Shown here in pieces: positions 1 to 10,741 of a stretch of 64,000 nt of DNA. Position numbers and translations under genes: made by a program. The notes below the pieces were generated by a model. That model made no database searches. It saw only the letters and a program-made list of their open reading frames with translations, and was not told the origin of the DNA. Every line of letters begins with the position of its first letter. The stretch's first letter is position 1. Origin of the DNA: Panulirus ornatus (Eukaryota; Arthropoda; Malacostraca; Decapoda; Palinuridae). The stretch lies in NCBI RefSeq assembly GCF_036320965.1, contig NC_092269.1, positions 26,600,004 to 26,664,003 of the forward strand. Reading direction: 5' to 3'.

Positions 1-627
1 CACAGCTTTCCATGGTTTACCCCAGACGCTTCACATGCCCTGATTCAATCCACTGACAGCACGTCAACCTCGGTATACCACATCGATCCAATTCACTCTA
101 TTCTTTGCCCTCCTTTCACCCTCCTGCATGTTCAGGCCCCGATCACACAAAATCTTTTTCACTCCATCTTTCCACCTCCAATTTGGTCTCCCACTTCTCC
201 TCGTTCCCTCCACCTCCGACACATATCCTTTTGGTCAATCTTTCCTGACTCACTCTCTCCATGTGCCCAAACCATTTCAAAACACCCTCTTCTGCTCTCT
301 CAACCACGCTCTTTTTATTTCCACACATCTCTCTTACCCTTACGTTACTTACTCGATCAAACCACCTCACACCACACATTGTCCTCAAACATCTCATTTC
401 CAGCACATCGATCCTCCTGCGCACAACTTTATCCATAGCCCACGCCTCGCAACCATACAACATTGTTGGAACCACTATTCCTTCAAACATACCCATTTTT
501 GCTTTCCGAGATAATGTTCTCGACTTCCACACATTCTTCAAGGCTCCCAGGATTTTCGCCGCCTCCCCCACCCTATGATCCACTTCCGCTTCCATGGTTT
601 CATCCGCTGCCAGATCCACTCCTAGGG
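1..627 (-). mobile_element. RTE-type LINE, 3' portion (5'-truncated copy)
   Basis: Reading the minus strand, this stretch encodes the C-terminal part of the RTE protein (from about LAADxTMEAEVDHRVGE through MLYGCEAWAM to the GRPNW-like end) followed by the start of the 3' untranslated region, which runs off the left edge of the window. A small deletion near 225 shifts the frame before the natural end, so it is not functional. At about 627 the minus-strand match stops abruptly and a plus-strand RTE copy begins, giving a head-to-head junction. Identity to the intact copies further right is high, so family assignment is firm. Confidence 0.85.
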
Positions 628-2660
628 TGTTTTGGTCGAGGTGGTGTGCAAAGTGAGAGGGTTAGGGAAAATGATTTGGTAAACAGAAAAGAGGTAGTAA
701 AAGCTTTGCGGAAGTTAAAAGCCGGCAAGGCAGCAGGTTTGGATGGTATTGCAGTGGAATCTATTAAAAAAGGGGGTGACTGTATTGTTGACTGGTTGGT
801 AAGGTTATTTGATGTATGTATGACTCATGGTGAGGTGCCTGAGGATTGACGGAATGCGTACATAGTGCCATTGTACAAAGGCAAAGGGGATAAAAGTGAG
901 TGCTCAAATTACAGAGGTATAAGTTTGTTGAGTGTTCCTGGTAAATTATATGGGAGGGTATTGATTGAGAGGGTGAAGGCATGTACAGAGCATCAGATTG
1001 GGGAAGAGCAGTGTGGTTTCAGAAGTGGTAGAGGATGTGTGGATCAGGTGTTTGAAGAATGTATGTGAGAAATACTTAGAAAAGCAAATGGATTTGTATG
1101 TAGCATTTGTGGATGTGGAGAAGGCACATGATAGAGTTGATAGAGATGCTCTGTGGTAGGTATTAAGAATATATGGTGTGGGAGGCAAGTTGTTAGAAGC
1201 AGTGAAAAGTTTTTATCGAGGATGTAAGGCATGTGTACGTGTAGGAAGAGAGGAAAGTGATTGGTTCTCAGTGAATATAGGTTTGCGGCAGGGCTGTGTG
1301 ATGTCTCCATGGTTGTTTAATTTGTTTATGGATGGGGTTGTTAGGGAGGTGAATGCAAGAGTTTTGGAAAGAGGGGCAAGTATGAAGTCTGTTGTGGATG
1401 AGAGAGCTTGGGAAGTGAGTCAGTTGTTGTTGGCTGATGATACAGCGCTGGTGGCTGATTCATGTGAGAAACTGCAGAAGCTGGTGACTGAGTTTGGTAA
1501 ATTGTGTGAAAGAAGAAAGTTAAGAGTAAATGTGAATAAGAGCAAGGTTATTAGGTACAGTAGGGTTGAGGGTCAAGTCAATTGGGAGGTAAGTTTGAAT
1601 GAAGAAAAACTGGAGGAAGTAAAGTGTTTTAGATATCTGGGAGTGGATCAGGCAGCGGATGGAACCATGGAAGCGGAAGTGACTCATTGGGTGGGGGAGG
1701 GTGCGAAAATCCTGGGAGCCTTGAAGAATGTGTGGAAGTCGAGAACATTATCTCGGAAAGCAAAAATGGGTATGTTTGAAGGAATAGTGGTTCCAACAAT
1801 GTAGTATGGTTGCGAGGCGTGGGCTATGGATAGAGTTGTGCGCAGGAGGGTGGATGTGCTGGAAATGAGATGTTTGAGGACAATGTGTGGTGTGAGGTGG
1901 TTTGATCGAGTGAGTAATGTAAGGGTAAGAGAGATGTGTGGAAATAAAAAGAGCGTGGTTGAGAGAGCAGAAGAGGGTGTTTTAAATGTTTTGGGCACAT
2001 GGAGAGAATGAGTGAGGAAAGATTGACCAAGAGGATATATGTGTCGGAGGTGGAGGGAACGAGGAGAAGTGGGAGACCAAATTGGAGGTGGAAAGATGGA
2101 GTGAAAAAGATTTTGTGTGATCAGAGCCTGAACATGCAGGAGGGTGAAAGGCGGGCAAGGAATAGAGTGAATTGGATCGATGTGGTATACCGGGGTTGAC
2201 GTGCTGTCAGTGGATTGAATCAGGGCATGTGAAGCGTCTGCGGTAAACCATGGAAAGTTGTGTGGGGCCTGGATGTGGAAAGGGAGCTGTGGTTTCGGGC
2301 ATTATTGCATGACAGCTAGAGACTGAGTGTGAACGAATGGGGCCTTTGTTGTCTTTTCCTAGCGCTACCTCGCACACATGAGGGGGGGAGGGGGATGGTA
2401 TTCCATGTTTGGCGAGGTGGCGATGGGAATGAATAAAGGCAGACAGTGTGAATTGTGTGCATGGGTATATATGTATGTGTCTGTGTGTGTATATATATGT
2501 GTACATTGAGATGTATAGGTATGTATATTTGTGTGTGTGGGCGTGTATGTATATACATGTGTATGGGGGTGGGTTGGGCCATTTCTTTCGTCTGTTTCCT
2601 TGCGCTACCTCGCAAACGCGGGAGACAGCGACAAAGCAAAATAAATAGATAAATAGATAA
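628..2660 (+). mobile_element. RTE-type LINE, RT domain to 3' end, degenerate
   Basis: The plus strand carries the reverse transcriptase from just before motif 1 (GRGGVQSERVREND, KAAGLDGI) through motif B ([16 protein letters not shown]), the catalytic box (here LADDTAL instead of FADDTAL) and the C-terminal [13 protein letters not shown] region, then a long 3' UTR (about 2200-2648). It is broken by a TGA at about 847 (a Trp in other copies), a 5-nt deletion near 1051, a TAG near 1157, a TAG near 1803 and a frameshift near 1986. The 3' end shows the family hairpin (CTCGC-AAAC-GCGGG, about 2608-2621) and passes into an AAATAGAT/TA tail. Confidence 0.88.
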
Positions 2661-2677
2661 ATATATATATATATATT

Positions 2678-2741
<64 letters not shown>
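2661..2741. repeat. (TA)n microsatellite
   Basis: Near-pure TA dinucleotides directly after the 3' tail of the preceding RTE copy and directly before an inverted RTE fragment. Confidence 0.95.
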
Positions 2742-2744
<3 letters not shown>

Positions 2745-3187
2745 TTATATACTACTGTACCTAATAACCTTGCTCTTATTCACATTTACTCTTAACTTTC
2801 TTCTTCCACACACTTTTCCAAACTCAGTCACCAGCTTTTGCAGTTTCTCACATGAATCAGCCACCAGATCTCTATCATCAGCGAACAACAACTTGACTTC
2901 CCAAGCTCTCTCATCCCCAACAGACTTCATACTTGCCCCTCTTTCCAAAACTCTTGCATTTACCTCCCTAACAACCCCATCCATAAACAAATTAAACAAC
3001 CATGGAGACATCACACACCCCTGCCGCAAACCTACATTCACTGAGAACCAATCACTTTCCTCTCTTCCTACACGTACACATGCCTTACATCCTCGATAAA
3101 AACTTTTCACTGCTTCTAACAACTTTCCTCCCACACCATATATTCTTAATACCTTCCACAGAGCATCTCTATCAACTCTATCATATG
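2742..3187 (-). mobile_element. RTE LINE RT fragment, inverted
   Basis: Minus-strand reading gives the RT core from AYDRVDRDALWKVL through the GLRQGC motif to KVIRYS. The FADD box is mutated (FADDRDLV) and a few codons are lost near 2895. The right edge (about 3187, in the Ala-Tyr-Asp motif) joins directly to a plus-strand piece of the RTE 3' UTR. Together the two pieces resemble a 5'-inverted insertion of the twin-priming type with about 1 kb of intervening sequence missing. Confidence 0.82.
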
Positions 3188-3500
3188 CCTTTGTTGTCTG
3201 TTCCTGGCGCTGCCTCGCTGGAGGAGCGGAGGTGGGGATGCTATTTCGTGTGTGATGGGGTGGCCGCGGAAATGGATGAAGGCACAAGTATGGATATGTA
3301 CATGTGTATATATGTATATGTCTGTGTATGTATTGTATGTATACGTTGAAATGTATAGGTATGTATATGTGCGTGTGCGGGCGTTTATGTATATACATGT
3401 GTATGTGGGTGGGTTGGGCCATTCGTCGTCTGCTTCCTTACGCTGCCTCGCTAACGTGGGAGACGGCGGTTGAGTATTGTAAAATGTAAATATATGAATA
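3188..3500 (+). mobile_element. RTE LINE long-type 3' UTR fragment
   Basis: Starts at the CCTTTGTTGTCTTTTCC-like part of the long RTE 3' UTR and runs through the TATG-rich stretch to a diverged tail hairpin (CTCGC-TAAC-GTGGG) near 3446-3470. It has no coding capacity. It is diverged from the other copies, so it is probably an older insertion. Confidence 0.78.
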
Positions 3501-3527
3501 GATAACCTTTCATCTTTATGTGCTTTA

Positions 3528-3572
3528 TGATTCGACAATCGGTGAGTGTAACCACTTAGCCACGACGGTACA
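3528..3572 (-). other. tRNA-like patch (possible SINE head)
   Basis: The minus strand contains a perfect pol III A-box consensus (TGGCTAAGTGG) followed about 20 bases later by a degenerate B-box (TTGTCGAATCA). It cannot fold as a full tRNA: acceptor and anticodon arms are missing. A tRNA-derived SINE head is the likeliest reading, and chance is possible. Confidence 0.35.
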
Positions 3573-4167
3573 ACAGTTTGCCATCTCAGATTGTCTTTTA
3601 TGGTCCATAAAATATCTCGCCACCTCTCGTGACCTGATAGGTTAAGCAAGACCCGACTGCTCTCAGGCCGCAGAAACCCTTCACATTAACTCCATAAGAC
3701 CACTGGTGATATATTTAGACCACTACCATATAACAGTCACATGACATTGATTTCATCCATTCACTTCCATGCGACCCACTGATTTCATGTGATTTTTGTA
3801 ACTTAACCTTTCCTCCTCATTTCCAATCTGATCAATGTACAGCTAACCTTACCACTGACTGAGCTGCTCTTCCTCACTTTGGATCATTCCATGTCTAGTC
3901 AGTTCCTCACTGAACCTGTCTCAAGGTCTTTCAACTACTCCCCCAGCCACAAGGCGTGTGGTCGGTATGGCGTGTACGTCCTAGAATGGCTCTGAGAAAG
4001 CTCTGTTCTTTGCCTACCTTTTACTCCTACGTCTGCAGCAGGTCCAAACTTATCCCTTCTTGGGTGAACGCCTTAGTGCAGCCTTTCCTTAGGAAATATC
4101 GCCTCATCGCTCTCACTCTTATCTCCAAAGTTTTTCAAACTTTTCTGAACCCCCTTAACTTGAGGTG

Positions 4168-4168
<1 letters not shown>

Positions 4169-4251
<83 letters not shown>
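4169..4251. repeat. (TC)n microsatellite
   Basis: About 41 uninterrupted TC dinucleotides, inside the decayed jockey-like region. Confidence 0.97.
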
Positions 4252-4255
<4 letters not shown>

Positions 4256-4654
4256 GGAAGTTTTGCGAATATTTTGACGTGGCCTTCGAAAACTTCCTTC
4301 CTTTATCTTTTCTGCTTTTCTTTGGCTCCCTAATGCATAACTTGCCATCTGCTGTGTCCATTGTGGTAGTCGCTGACTGAGCGATTTTATCCTCTTACTC
4401 TAACATCACTGGTGTCCCTCAGGGTTCTGTTCCAATGGCATACGTTGACGGTCTCTCTTTAATCCCTCAGTCCTATTCCCTCATACGTTGGTGGCTCTAC
4501 TCTACAAGCCTCATCTCATTTTCCACTCCCGTCCTCTCTCTACTACCCGTTCCTGCTCATGAAATAAACATATTTCTCCTGTTAGTTAGGATCTGTGCAG
4601 CGTATTAGAGTGAAGCCTCACTATCCTGGTTAAATTGATGCAGAAACTCTAGCA

Positions 4655-4655
<1 letters not shown>

Positions 4656-4701
<46 letters not shown>
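4656..4701. repeat. (CT)n microsatellite
   Basis: About 23 CT dinucleotides, a second array about 400 bp after the first. Confidence 0.97.
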
Positions 4702-4707
<6 letters not shown>

Positions 4708-5100
4708 AGGTGCGTCTTGCTGCCAAATTTCAAAATACTTCTCCTCAGTTCTGTGATAACATAAACATTTCAGGCATAGCCTTGCCTTCCTCTTTATCAT
4801 GGAAGCTTCAGGTGATGTACACTGCAAGACCTGCTTCCCAAATACTACGAGTGTTGCCGTGGTGTCGCCATCACTTCTCTCGCCAGCAGCTGTTTCATAT
4901 TTACAAGGCTTTACATTCGCCCTAGCACAGTGTACTGTTCATATATCAAGGATGGTCCTCCCTCCTCATTTCTCTCACAGCCAGAAGGTAATCAGAGGCC
5001 CTACATCCAGTGAATCCCCCCATGTTTTCACCACTGCTCGAACACTCCTTCATCGTGCAATGTGATACCACAGCCCTTCCCTTACTGTGCAGGGATCATG

Positions 5101-5384
5101 TCGTCTATACGCCTCGTAACCTGACCTCGTGCGTGGCTATCACGAAGGTTTGGACCCCATGAGAAACGCCATGGTGCTGCTTCCTGTAGATTCTATGTTG
5201 GGATGAACCATACGAATATGAGACCTTCTTTTCCTCATTATGCCTCTCCTTCATAGCGTCTCCGTCTCCACGTCTGAGGCTTCCATAAACGTACCTTCGC
5301 GTCTGGTAATACTGTCTTTCAGTTGGTGCGACCTTGATTAAGGCAGGTTTGCATGTTCCCGTTCATACTTTGCCGGTTACTGTA
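5101..5384. other. Unassigned DNA
   Basis: No open frame with recognisable motifs, tandem repeat or RNA-like structure is visible. It may hold the eroded 3' end of the jockey-like element. Confidence 0.5.
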
Positions 5385-5391
5385 CATGTGT

Positions 5392-5441
<50 letters not shown>
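5385..5441. repeat. (TG)n microsatellite
   Basis: TG dinucleotides with one TC interruption at the left end. Followed to about 5690 by irregular GT-rich DNA (GTGGTGG, GGTTGTG runs). Confidence 0.95.
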
Positions 5442-5443
<2 letters not shown>

Positions 5444-5699
5444 TTGGCTTGACAGTAACACAGGAAGATATGTGCAGAAGGAATTAAAGTCCTGCTTCTG
5501 CTTGTGGTGGTTTTAGCTCAGATGGTGGCAGTGAGGGCAAGTATGGTTGAGGTGGTAGAAGGGGTTGTCGTTGTGGTAGCTGTGGTTGTGAGTGTGATAA
5601 CCGCGGAGGTTGTGCTAGACCTAGTGATGGTGGTGTGGAAGGTGTGTGTTGTTACCCAAGACATGAGACAAGATCACCTACTAGTTATCACCACCTCCG

Positions 5700-6075
5700 G
5701 CAGATATCTGTTATCTTTAACAGTTCGTGTAGTCACTTACCAGTGATCGTCACCACCAGCATATATCTGTTGTCTTAAGCACCAGAGACAATCATTTATC
5801 ATGTTTCGTTATCATTGATATCAATCTGTTATCCACAGCACCAGGTATAACCACCTACCCATTATCATCATCACCAGCATTAGTCTGTTATCATTGTGAG
5901 ATTAACTTAGTAACCAATTATTGTAACTACCATCAACATTCTTTCTGTTATCCTCAGCAGACGTTACAATTAGTCACAAGTTATCGTTCATACTAGCGTT
6001 AATCACTGTTATCTTCAGTGCCCCTACACAGCTCTTAGTGCCAGTCATCCTCACTAGTCTGTTCGTTATCTTCTG
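5700..6075. repeat. Degenerate minisatellite, period about 60 bp
   Basis: A recurring core (ATCTGTTATC followed by an A/C-rich CAGCACC-like block) appears near 5705, 5764, 5824, 5883, 5943, 6004 and 6057. Spacing is 59-61 bp apart from the last, shorter interval. Units have diverged strongly, so this is an old array. Confidence 0.7.
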
Positions 6076-6844
6076 ATCCAAATGTTAACCAGCCACCTGA
6101 TATCTTCACCATGTATTGTATGATTATATGAAGACTTCATCGCCCATCATTGGGTAACACACATCTCCAACACTCACCTCGGCAGTCCTGCCAGTCTCCT
6201 ACCCTCAGTTGTCGTTCCTCCAGCTATTTCGGTGAAATTCCCTCCCCATTCCGGCTAAACTCTCAGCTGCTGGACACCGGCAGCTCTCCATAACACGGGG
6301 AGCAATCAACCAGCTGGTGACTTAGCGCATCATTTGCATGCAGATGACGGCCGCTCGGCAGGATGGGTTGCCACGTTTTGTTCACCATAACGCCCTCTGG
6401 CTACTCCAGACGTTATTAACTGGATTAGGAGAAGGTTCTAACCTCACTGCTCTTAATTTCGTTAGCTTATTGATTCCCGGTGAGCCAGGGGGGGTGGGGG
6501 GGAAGGGGGTGGATTGCGACTCGTCTAGACGTGATATATGACCCATACTGCATCATGTAATAATTGGGGTCTTATGGTGTCAGGGTTAGTGAGAGAGTCG
6601 TCCTACATGTGGATGTATCAGAGATTATCTCTTGGTTATGACACAATGATCAAGACTCTGGACCAACCGAAACTACCTGACGATTCATTGTGGTACAGGC
6701 GAGACATGCGTCGCCATACCGTCAGCTTAGGATACAGCGAGATATGAGGCTCTTGCTAGATGCTAGGATCAATTGTCTTGTAGATTCGCGTAGTGTGGCC
6801 ACTGTGTTTACTGGCAGAGGCACATGATATAACAGTGAGAGGAG
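6076..6844. other. Unassigned DNA
   Basis: No gene, RNA or repeat structure that I can support. Open frames here are short (under 100 codons) and without motifs. A G-rich run lies near 6488-6510. Confidence 0.5.
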
Positions 6845-7025
6845 GGTTCCGGGCGACACTTGGACACGCCTCTGTCAGGAGTACTTCCCTGGGCGGCTGC
6901 TGTCTACACCTACACTGTGACATGTCGGGTGTCAGATGGTTCCGGGCCGTCACCGCAACACGCCCAGGTCAGGAGGGTTGTACTTTTCTTAGCGGCTCCT
7001 GTCTACAACCTACAGACGCGGAGGA
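6845..7025. repeat. Two-copy diverged tandem duplication (about 92 bp)
   Basis: GGTTCCGGGC starts at about 6846 and again at about 6938. Both are followed by ACACGCC, GTCAGGAG, a CGGCT and a TGTCTACA block in the same order. Confidence 0.6.
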
Positions 7026-7395
7026 TGGAAGACCTGCAGGGATGGTGATGGTGATTTTGATGGTGGTGTTGTTGCTAATATAGTTGTGGGATCGATGGTG
7101 ATGGTTGTGGTACTAACATTGGTTGTGACTGTGATGTGGTTATGGCAGTTGTAGCGAGGATTGTGATAGCAGTAATGGTGGTCGTCATGTTGGATATCTG
7201 GCGGACGTAGCAGTGGGTGTGATGATGGCACTGGTGGTGGTTGTAATGATTGTAGTAATAGTTGTGGTGATGGTGGTGATATTATTGTTGCACTGATCAC
7301 TGCAGATGGTTCAGTGATTATAATGATCACTGACTAGAACTATTGATCCATTTCAGCCACAAAATAATCACTTCTGGAACCGTAGAGACAACTTT
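7026..7395. repeat. Imperfect GGT/GAT-rich triplet region
   Basis: Irregular GATGGTGAT and GTGGTG triplets dominate the plus strand from about 7040 to 7290. The remainder to 7395 is unassigned. No coding signal beyond the triplet bias. Confidence 0.6.
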
Positions 7396-7403
7396 TGCTC
7401 CAG

Positions 7404-8230
7404 GTGCAGACCCGCTCCTCACACTTCACCATCAGCCAGTACACCTGGTGGCCAGGTAGAGACCTGCTCCTCACACTTCACCATCAGCCAGTACACCTGG
7501 TGGCCAGGTAGAGACCTGCTCCTCACACTTCACCATCAGCCAGTACACCTGTTGGCCAGGTAGAGACCTGCTCCTCACACTTCACCATCAGCCAGTACAC
7601 CTGGTGGCCAGGTAGAGACCTGCTCCTCACACTTCACCATCAGCCAGTACACCTGGTGGCCAGGTAGAGACCTGCTCCTCACACTTCACCATCAGCCAGT
7701 ACACCTGGTGGCCAGGTAGAGACCTGCTCCTCACACTTCACCATCAGCCAGTATACCTGGTGGCCAGATAGAGACCTGCTCCTCACACTTCACCATCAGC
7801 CAGTACACCTGGTGGCCAGGTAGAGACCTGCTCCTCACACTTCACCATCAGCCAGTACACCTGGTGGCCAGGTAGAGACCCACTCCTTACACCTCACCAT
7901 CAGCTAGTACGCCTGGTGGCCAGGTAGAGACCCACTCCTCACACTTCACCATCAGCCAGTACGCCTGGTGGCCAGGTAGAGACCTGCTCCTCACACCTCA
8001 CCATCAGCCAGTACACCTGGTGGCCAGGTAGAGACCTGCTCCTCACACCTCACCATCAGCCAGTACACCTGGTGGCCAGGTAGAGACCCACTCCTCACAC
8101 TTCACCATCAGCTAGTACGCCTGGTGGCCAGGTAGAGACCTGCTCCTCACACTTCACCATCAGCCAGTACGCCTGGTGGCCAGGTAGAGACCCGCTCCTC
8201 ACACCTCACCATCAGCCAGTACACCTGGGG
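7404..8230. repeat. 52-bp minisatellite, about 16 copies
   Basis: Unit of 52 bp built on GAGACCTGCTCCTCACACTT, ACCATCAGCCAGTACACC and TGGTGGCCAGGTA. Copies are 95 percent or more alike by eye, with recurrent variants (CTGCTCC/CCACTCC, CAGCCAG/CAGCTAG, ACACC/ACGCC) that suggest block-wise spread of subtypes. The unit contains the palindrome TGGCCA. Confidence 0.95.
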
Positions 8231-8319
8231 GTCATGTTACATAGACCAGACCACAACGTCTTCCAAAAGTCGATAAATTCTCGTCGTTATCCTGATTGAA
8301 GGATACGGAAGTACACGGG

Positions 8320-8530
8320 AGAGGCATTCAATAGTAGATCTGACGGCTTATGACCAGGTTATCTACTGGAAAACAGTAGATGGGAGTACAAAGGAGAGAC
8401 AGAAAACAGTGGACCTTATGGTCTATGACGAGGTTGTCTACTGGAGGACAGTACAAGGGAGTATATGATAAGGCCAGAAAATGGAAGACCTAATGGTCTG
8501 TGAGGAAGTCATCGAGTGGAGGACAGTAAT
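8320..8530. repeat. Degenerate tandem repeat, three units of about 76 bp
   Basis: Related blocks TATGACCAGGTTATCTACTGG, TATGACGAGGTTGTCTACTGG and TGTGAGGAAGTCATCGAGTGG lie about 76 bp apart, each followed by an ACAGTA block. Confidence 0.65.
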
Positions 8531-9410
8531 ACCATCCAGAGCCCTTTATATACATAGCGGTAGAGGTCCTCGAACGATGCTGTGGGTGGTGGCGGAACCT
8601 GACACACGAGGTTAGTGTGGTCTTGGACATGCATGTAATATATAAGTCATAAGCGACCTCCTGGAGGGCTCTCACGTCCTGGGTCACGCGTTAACTTCTC
8701 CCACACCCAGCCCAGGCAGGCGCCACCACCGCCTTATCTCTGAACCCGCTGACTCTCTCTTCATAACATCCGCACCAGAACCTCCTGAAGATGCTGATCC
8801 TTCCTGCAGTGACCCAGATGACGTACCTCACAGTGTTTAGATCAGGCATCATACACGATGACACGCAGGGAAATACAAGTCATCTAAACCCAACGTGAAA
8901 TGAATAATTGAGAAAGAATTGTGAAAATTACTTATGACTAACAGTCCAACCTTGTCGAAAATACATCAAAAAGTGACTTGTAAGTTCAGCAGAGGCAATA
9001 TTTCCTGATCGACTTAAACTTTCACGGTTCATAAATACAACTCCTAACCTTAAACCAAACATTTAATAACACCTAAACAGTTCTACGCAAAAGCTAATAA
9101 AACTTAACTAAAAACACAATAACAGTCTTGATACCTCATTACTTACTGTGGCTTTGTTCCTGTAAGACAGGCCATTACACATTTCACGTCGGACCTTTAT
9201 TATATACATTTTCGAGGAACATTTTACATTTTATGCTTTTAACAGAAACTCATAATGTAGATGTTGCATGCATGATATCCTTTCTTTATAGGGTCTAATG
9301 ATGGTGAATGTAATCACCAAAACGTATGAAAATATAACCAAAAATGCTTACATAAGTCCAAGTGATTCATTTTCTATTACGATTACATTTACCAAGCAAC
9401 AGATCCATTG
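8531..9410. other. Unassigned, AT-rich DNA
   Basis: No open frame above about 65 codons and no motif or repeat recognised. AT content rises from about 8880 onwards. Confidence 0.5.
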
Positions 9411-9411
9411 A

Positions 9412-9488
<77 letters not shown>
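9411..9488. repeat. (TA)n microsatellite
   Basis: TA array abutting the 3' tail of the next RTE fragment. Confidence 0.95.
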
Positions 9489-9489
<1 letters not shown>

Positions 9490-9936
9490 TCTATTTATTA
9501 TACTTTGTCGCTGTCTCCCGTGTTAGCGAGATAGCGCAAGGAAACAGACGGAAGAATGGCCCAACCCACCCACATACACATGTATATTCATACACGTCCA
9601 CACACGCTCATATACATACCTATGCATCTCAACGTATGCATATATATGCTCACAGAGACATACACATATATACACATGTACATAATTCATACTGTCTGCC
9701 CTTATTCATTCCGTCGCCACCCCGCCACACATGAAATGACAACCACCTCCCTTCGCACGTGCGCGAGGTAGCGCTAGGAAAAGACAACAAAGGCCACATT
9801 CGTTCACACTCAGTCTCTAGCTGTCATATGTAATGCACCAAAACCACAGCTCCCTTTCCACATCCAGGCCCCACAGAACTTTCCATGGTTTAACCCAGAC
9901 GCTTCACATGCCCTGGCTCAATCCATTGACAGCACT
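9489..9936 (-). mobile_element. RTE LINE, long-type 3' UTR only
   Basis: The minus strand carries the whole long 3' UTR, from just upstream of the CCATGG block to the terminal hairpin (CTCGC-TAAC-ACGGG near 9515-9530), and no coding sequence. The 5' truncation point is at about 9936. It shows both hairpin-like blocks of the long UTR: an internal one near 9757-9775 and the terminal one. Confidence 0.85.
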
Positions 9937-10271
9937 GGCACCATATGTACGGACTTTCTCTTATTCAAGTGCGTTGACCAAGAATGTGAAGCATATTCTA
10001 GTTCTGGCCTAATGCTTTGTGTGATCAGCTTGCTGAATATTTCTCAGTCGAATATTACCGCAAAGTATTTGACTACTTGCCTGCAGACAGACTGCTCCAT
10101 TTACTTTTGTCCTGATGTAAAACTCTGGTGATAAGTTAGGGACGCTGTCTACTCTCAAGTACCATACCTTTACTCCTATGTATTCATGGACATACACACA
10201 TACAGGCAGCCATAATCGACCAGTCCTAAGGGTAGGATGAGCGCTTAGGTTGGGTGTGGGCCAACTGCCAC
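9937..10271. other. Unassigned DNA, possible SINE body
   Basis: No gene seen. It lies 3' (minus strand) of the tRNA-like patch at 10272-10345, so part of it may be the body of a tRNA-derived SINE. I cannot define its end. Confidence 0.35.
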
Positions 10272-10345
10272 GTCCAGGAATGGAACCCATATGGGCCCTT
10301 GCTGACTCATGGTCAGTAGTGCTAACCGTTACACAAGGTAAGCCC
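10272..10345 (-). other. tRNA-like sequence, probable SINE head
   Basis: On the minus strand an A-box-like TGTAACGGTTAGC is followed by an anticodon-arm-like hairpin (CTGAC-CATGA-GTCAG) and a B-box-like GGTTCCATTCC at the expected spacing. The acceptor arm does not pair, so this is not a functional tRNA. A pol III-driven SINE head fits best. Confidence 0.5.
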
Positions 10346-10382
10346 GTTTTATTTTTTTTTCGAATATGTGTTTCCTAGTTTG

Positions 10383-10384
<2 letters not shown>

Positions 10385-10428
<44 letters not shown>
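10385..10428. repeat. (TG)n microsatellite
   Basis: About 21 TG dinucleotides. Confidence 0.95.
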
Positions 10429-10429
<1 letters not shown>

Positions 10430-10741
10430 CACCATGTACACCAGCATGACACAAGGTAATAAGGCATCACAACCCTTGGCCGGCTCGTGCAGGAGGCTCG
10501 CTCATCTTCCACCGGTTGCGCGGCGTCCCTGATATTCCCGTGTCGGCCATGTACTCCCACACACCTGTAGCCCTCACCCGCCGCTTGACACCGATACTCT
10601 ATTGACCCAGACCAGGTGATCGGCCACCCACCACCACAACACATGTGTTACGACCATCTCCTCCGCATCGAGAGCCGACACAGAGATGAAGTGGCTTTTT
10701 TTGCCAATGACGTGAATATTTCATGTTTTCCTTGACCCTAC

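Larger units (their letters stand above)
3955..5100 (+). mobile_element. Decayed jockey-like non-LTR retrotransposon
   Basis: Scattered plus-strand peptides in several frames match jockey-clade RT landmarks. RKYRLIALTLISKVFQ (about 4090-4140) resembles the YRPISL..ISKVFE motif. ITGVPQGSVP (about 4405-4435) is the RT GVPQGS motif. SWKLQVMYTARPASQ followed by LFHIYKALHSP (about 4797-4922) resembles the C-terminal W..H...A..AS and LYKALVRP block. No open frame spans more than a fragment, the catalytic xADD box is not visible, and a (TC)n array interrupts it at 4169-4251. It is an old fossil, and the order of the three landmarks is what supports the call. Confidence 0.45.

Noticed and set aside
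4155..4361. RERERE/SLSLSL and IYIYIY peptides
   Set aside because: Translations of (TC)n and (TA)n microsatellites.
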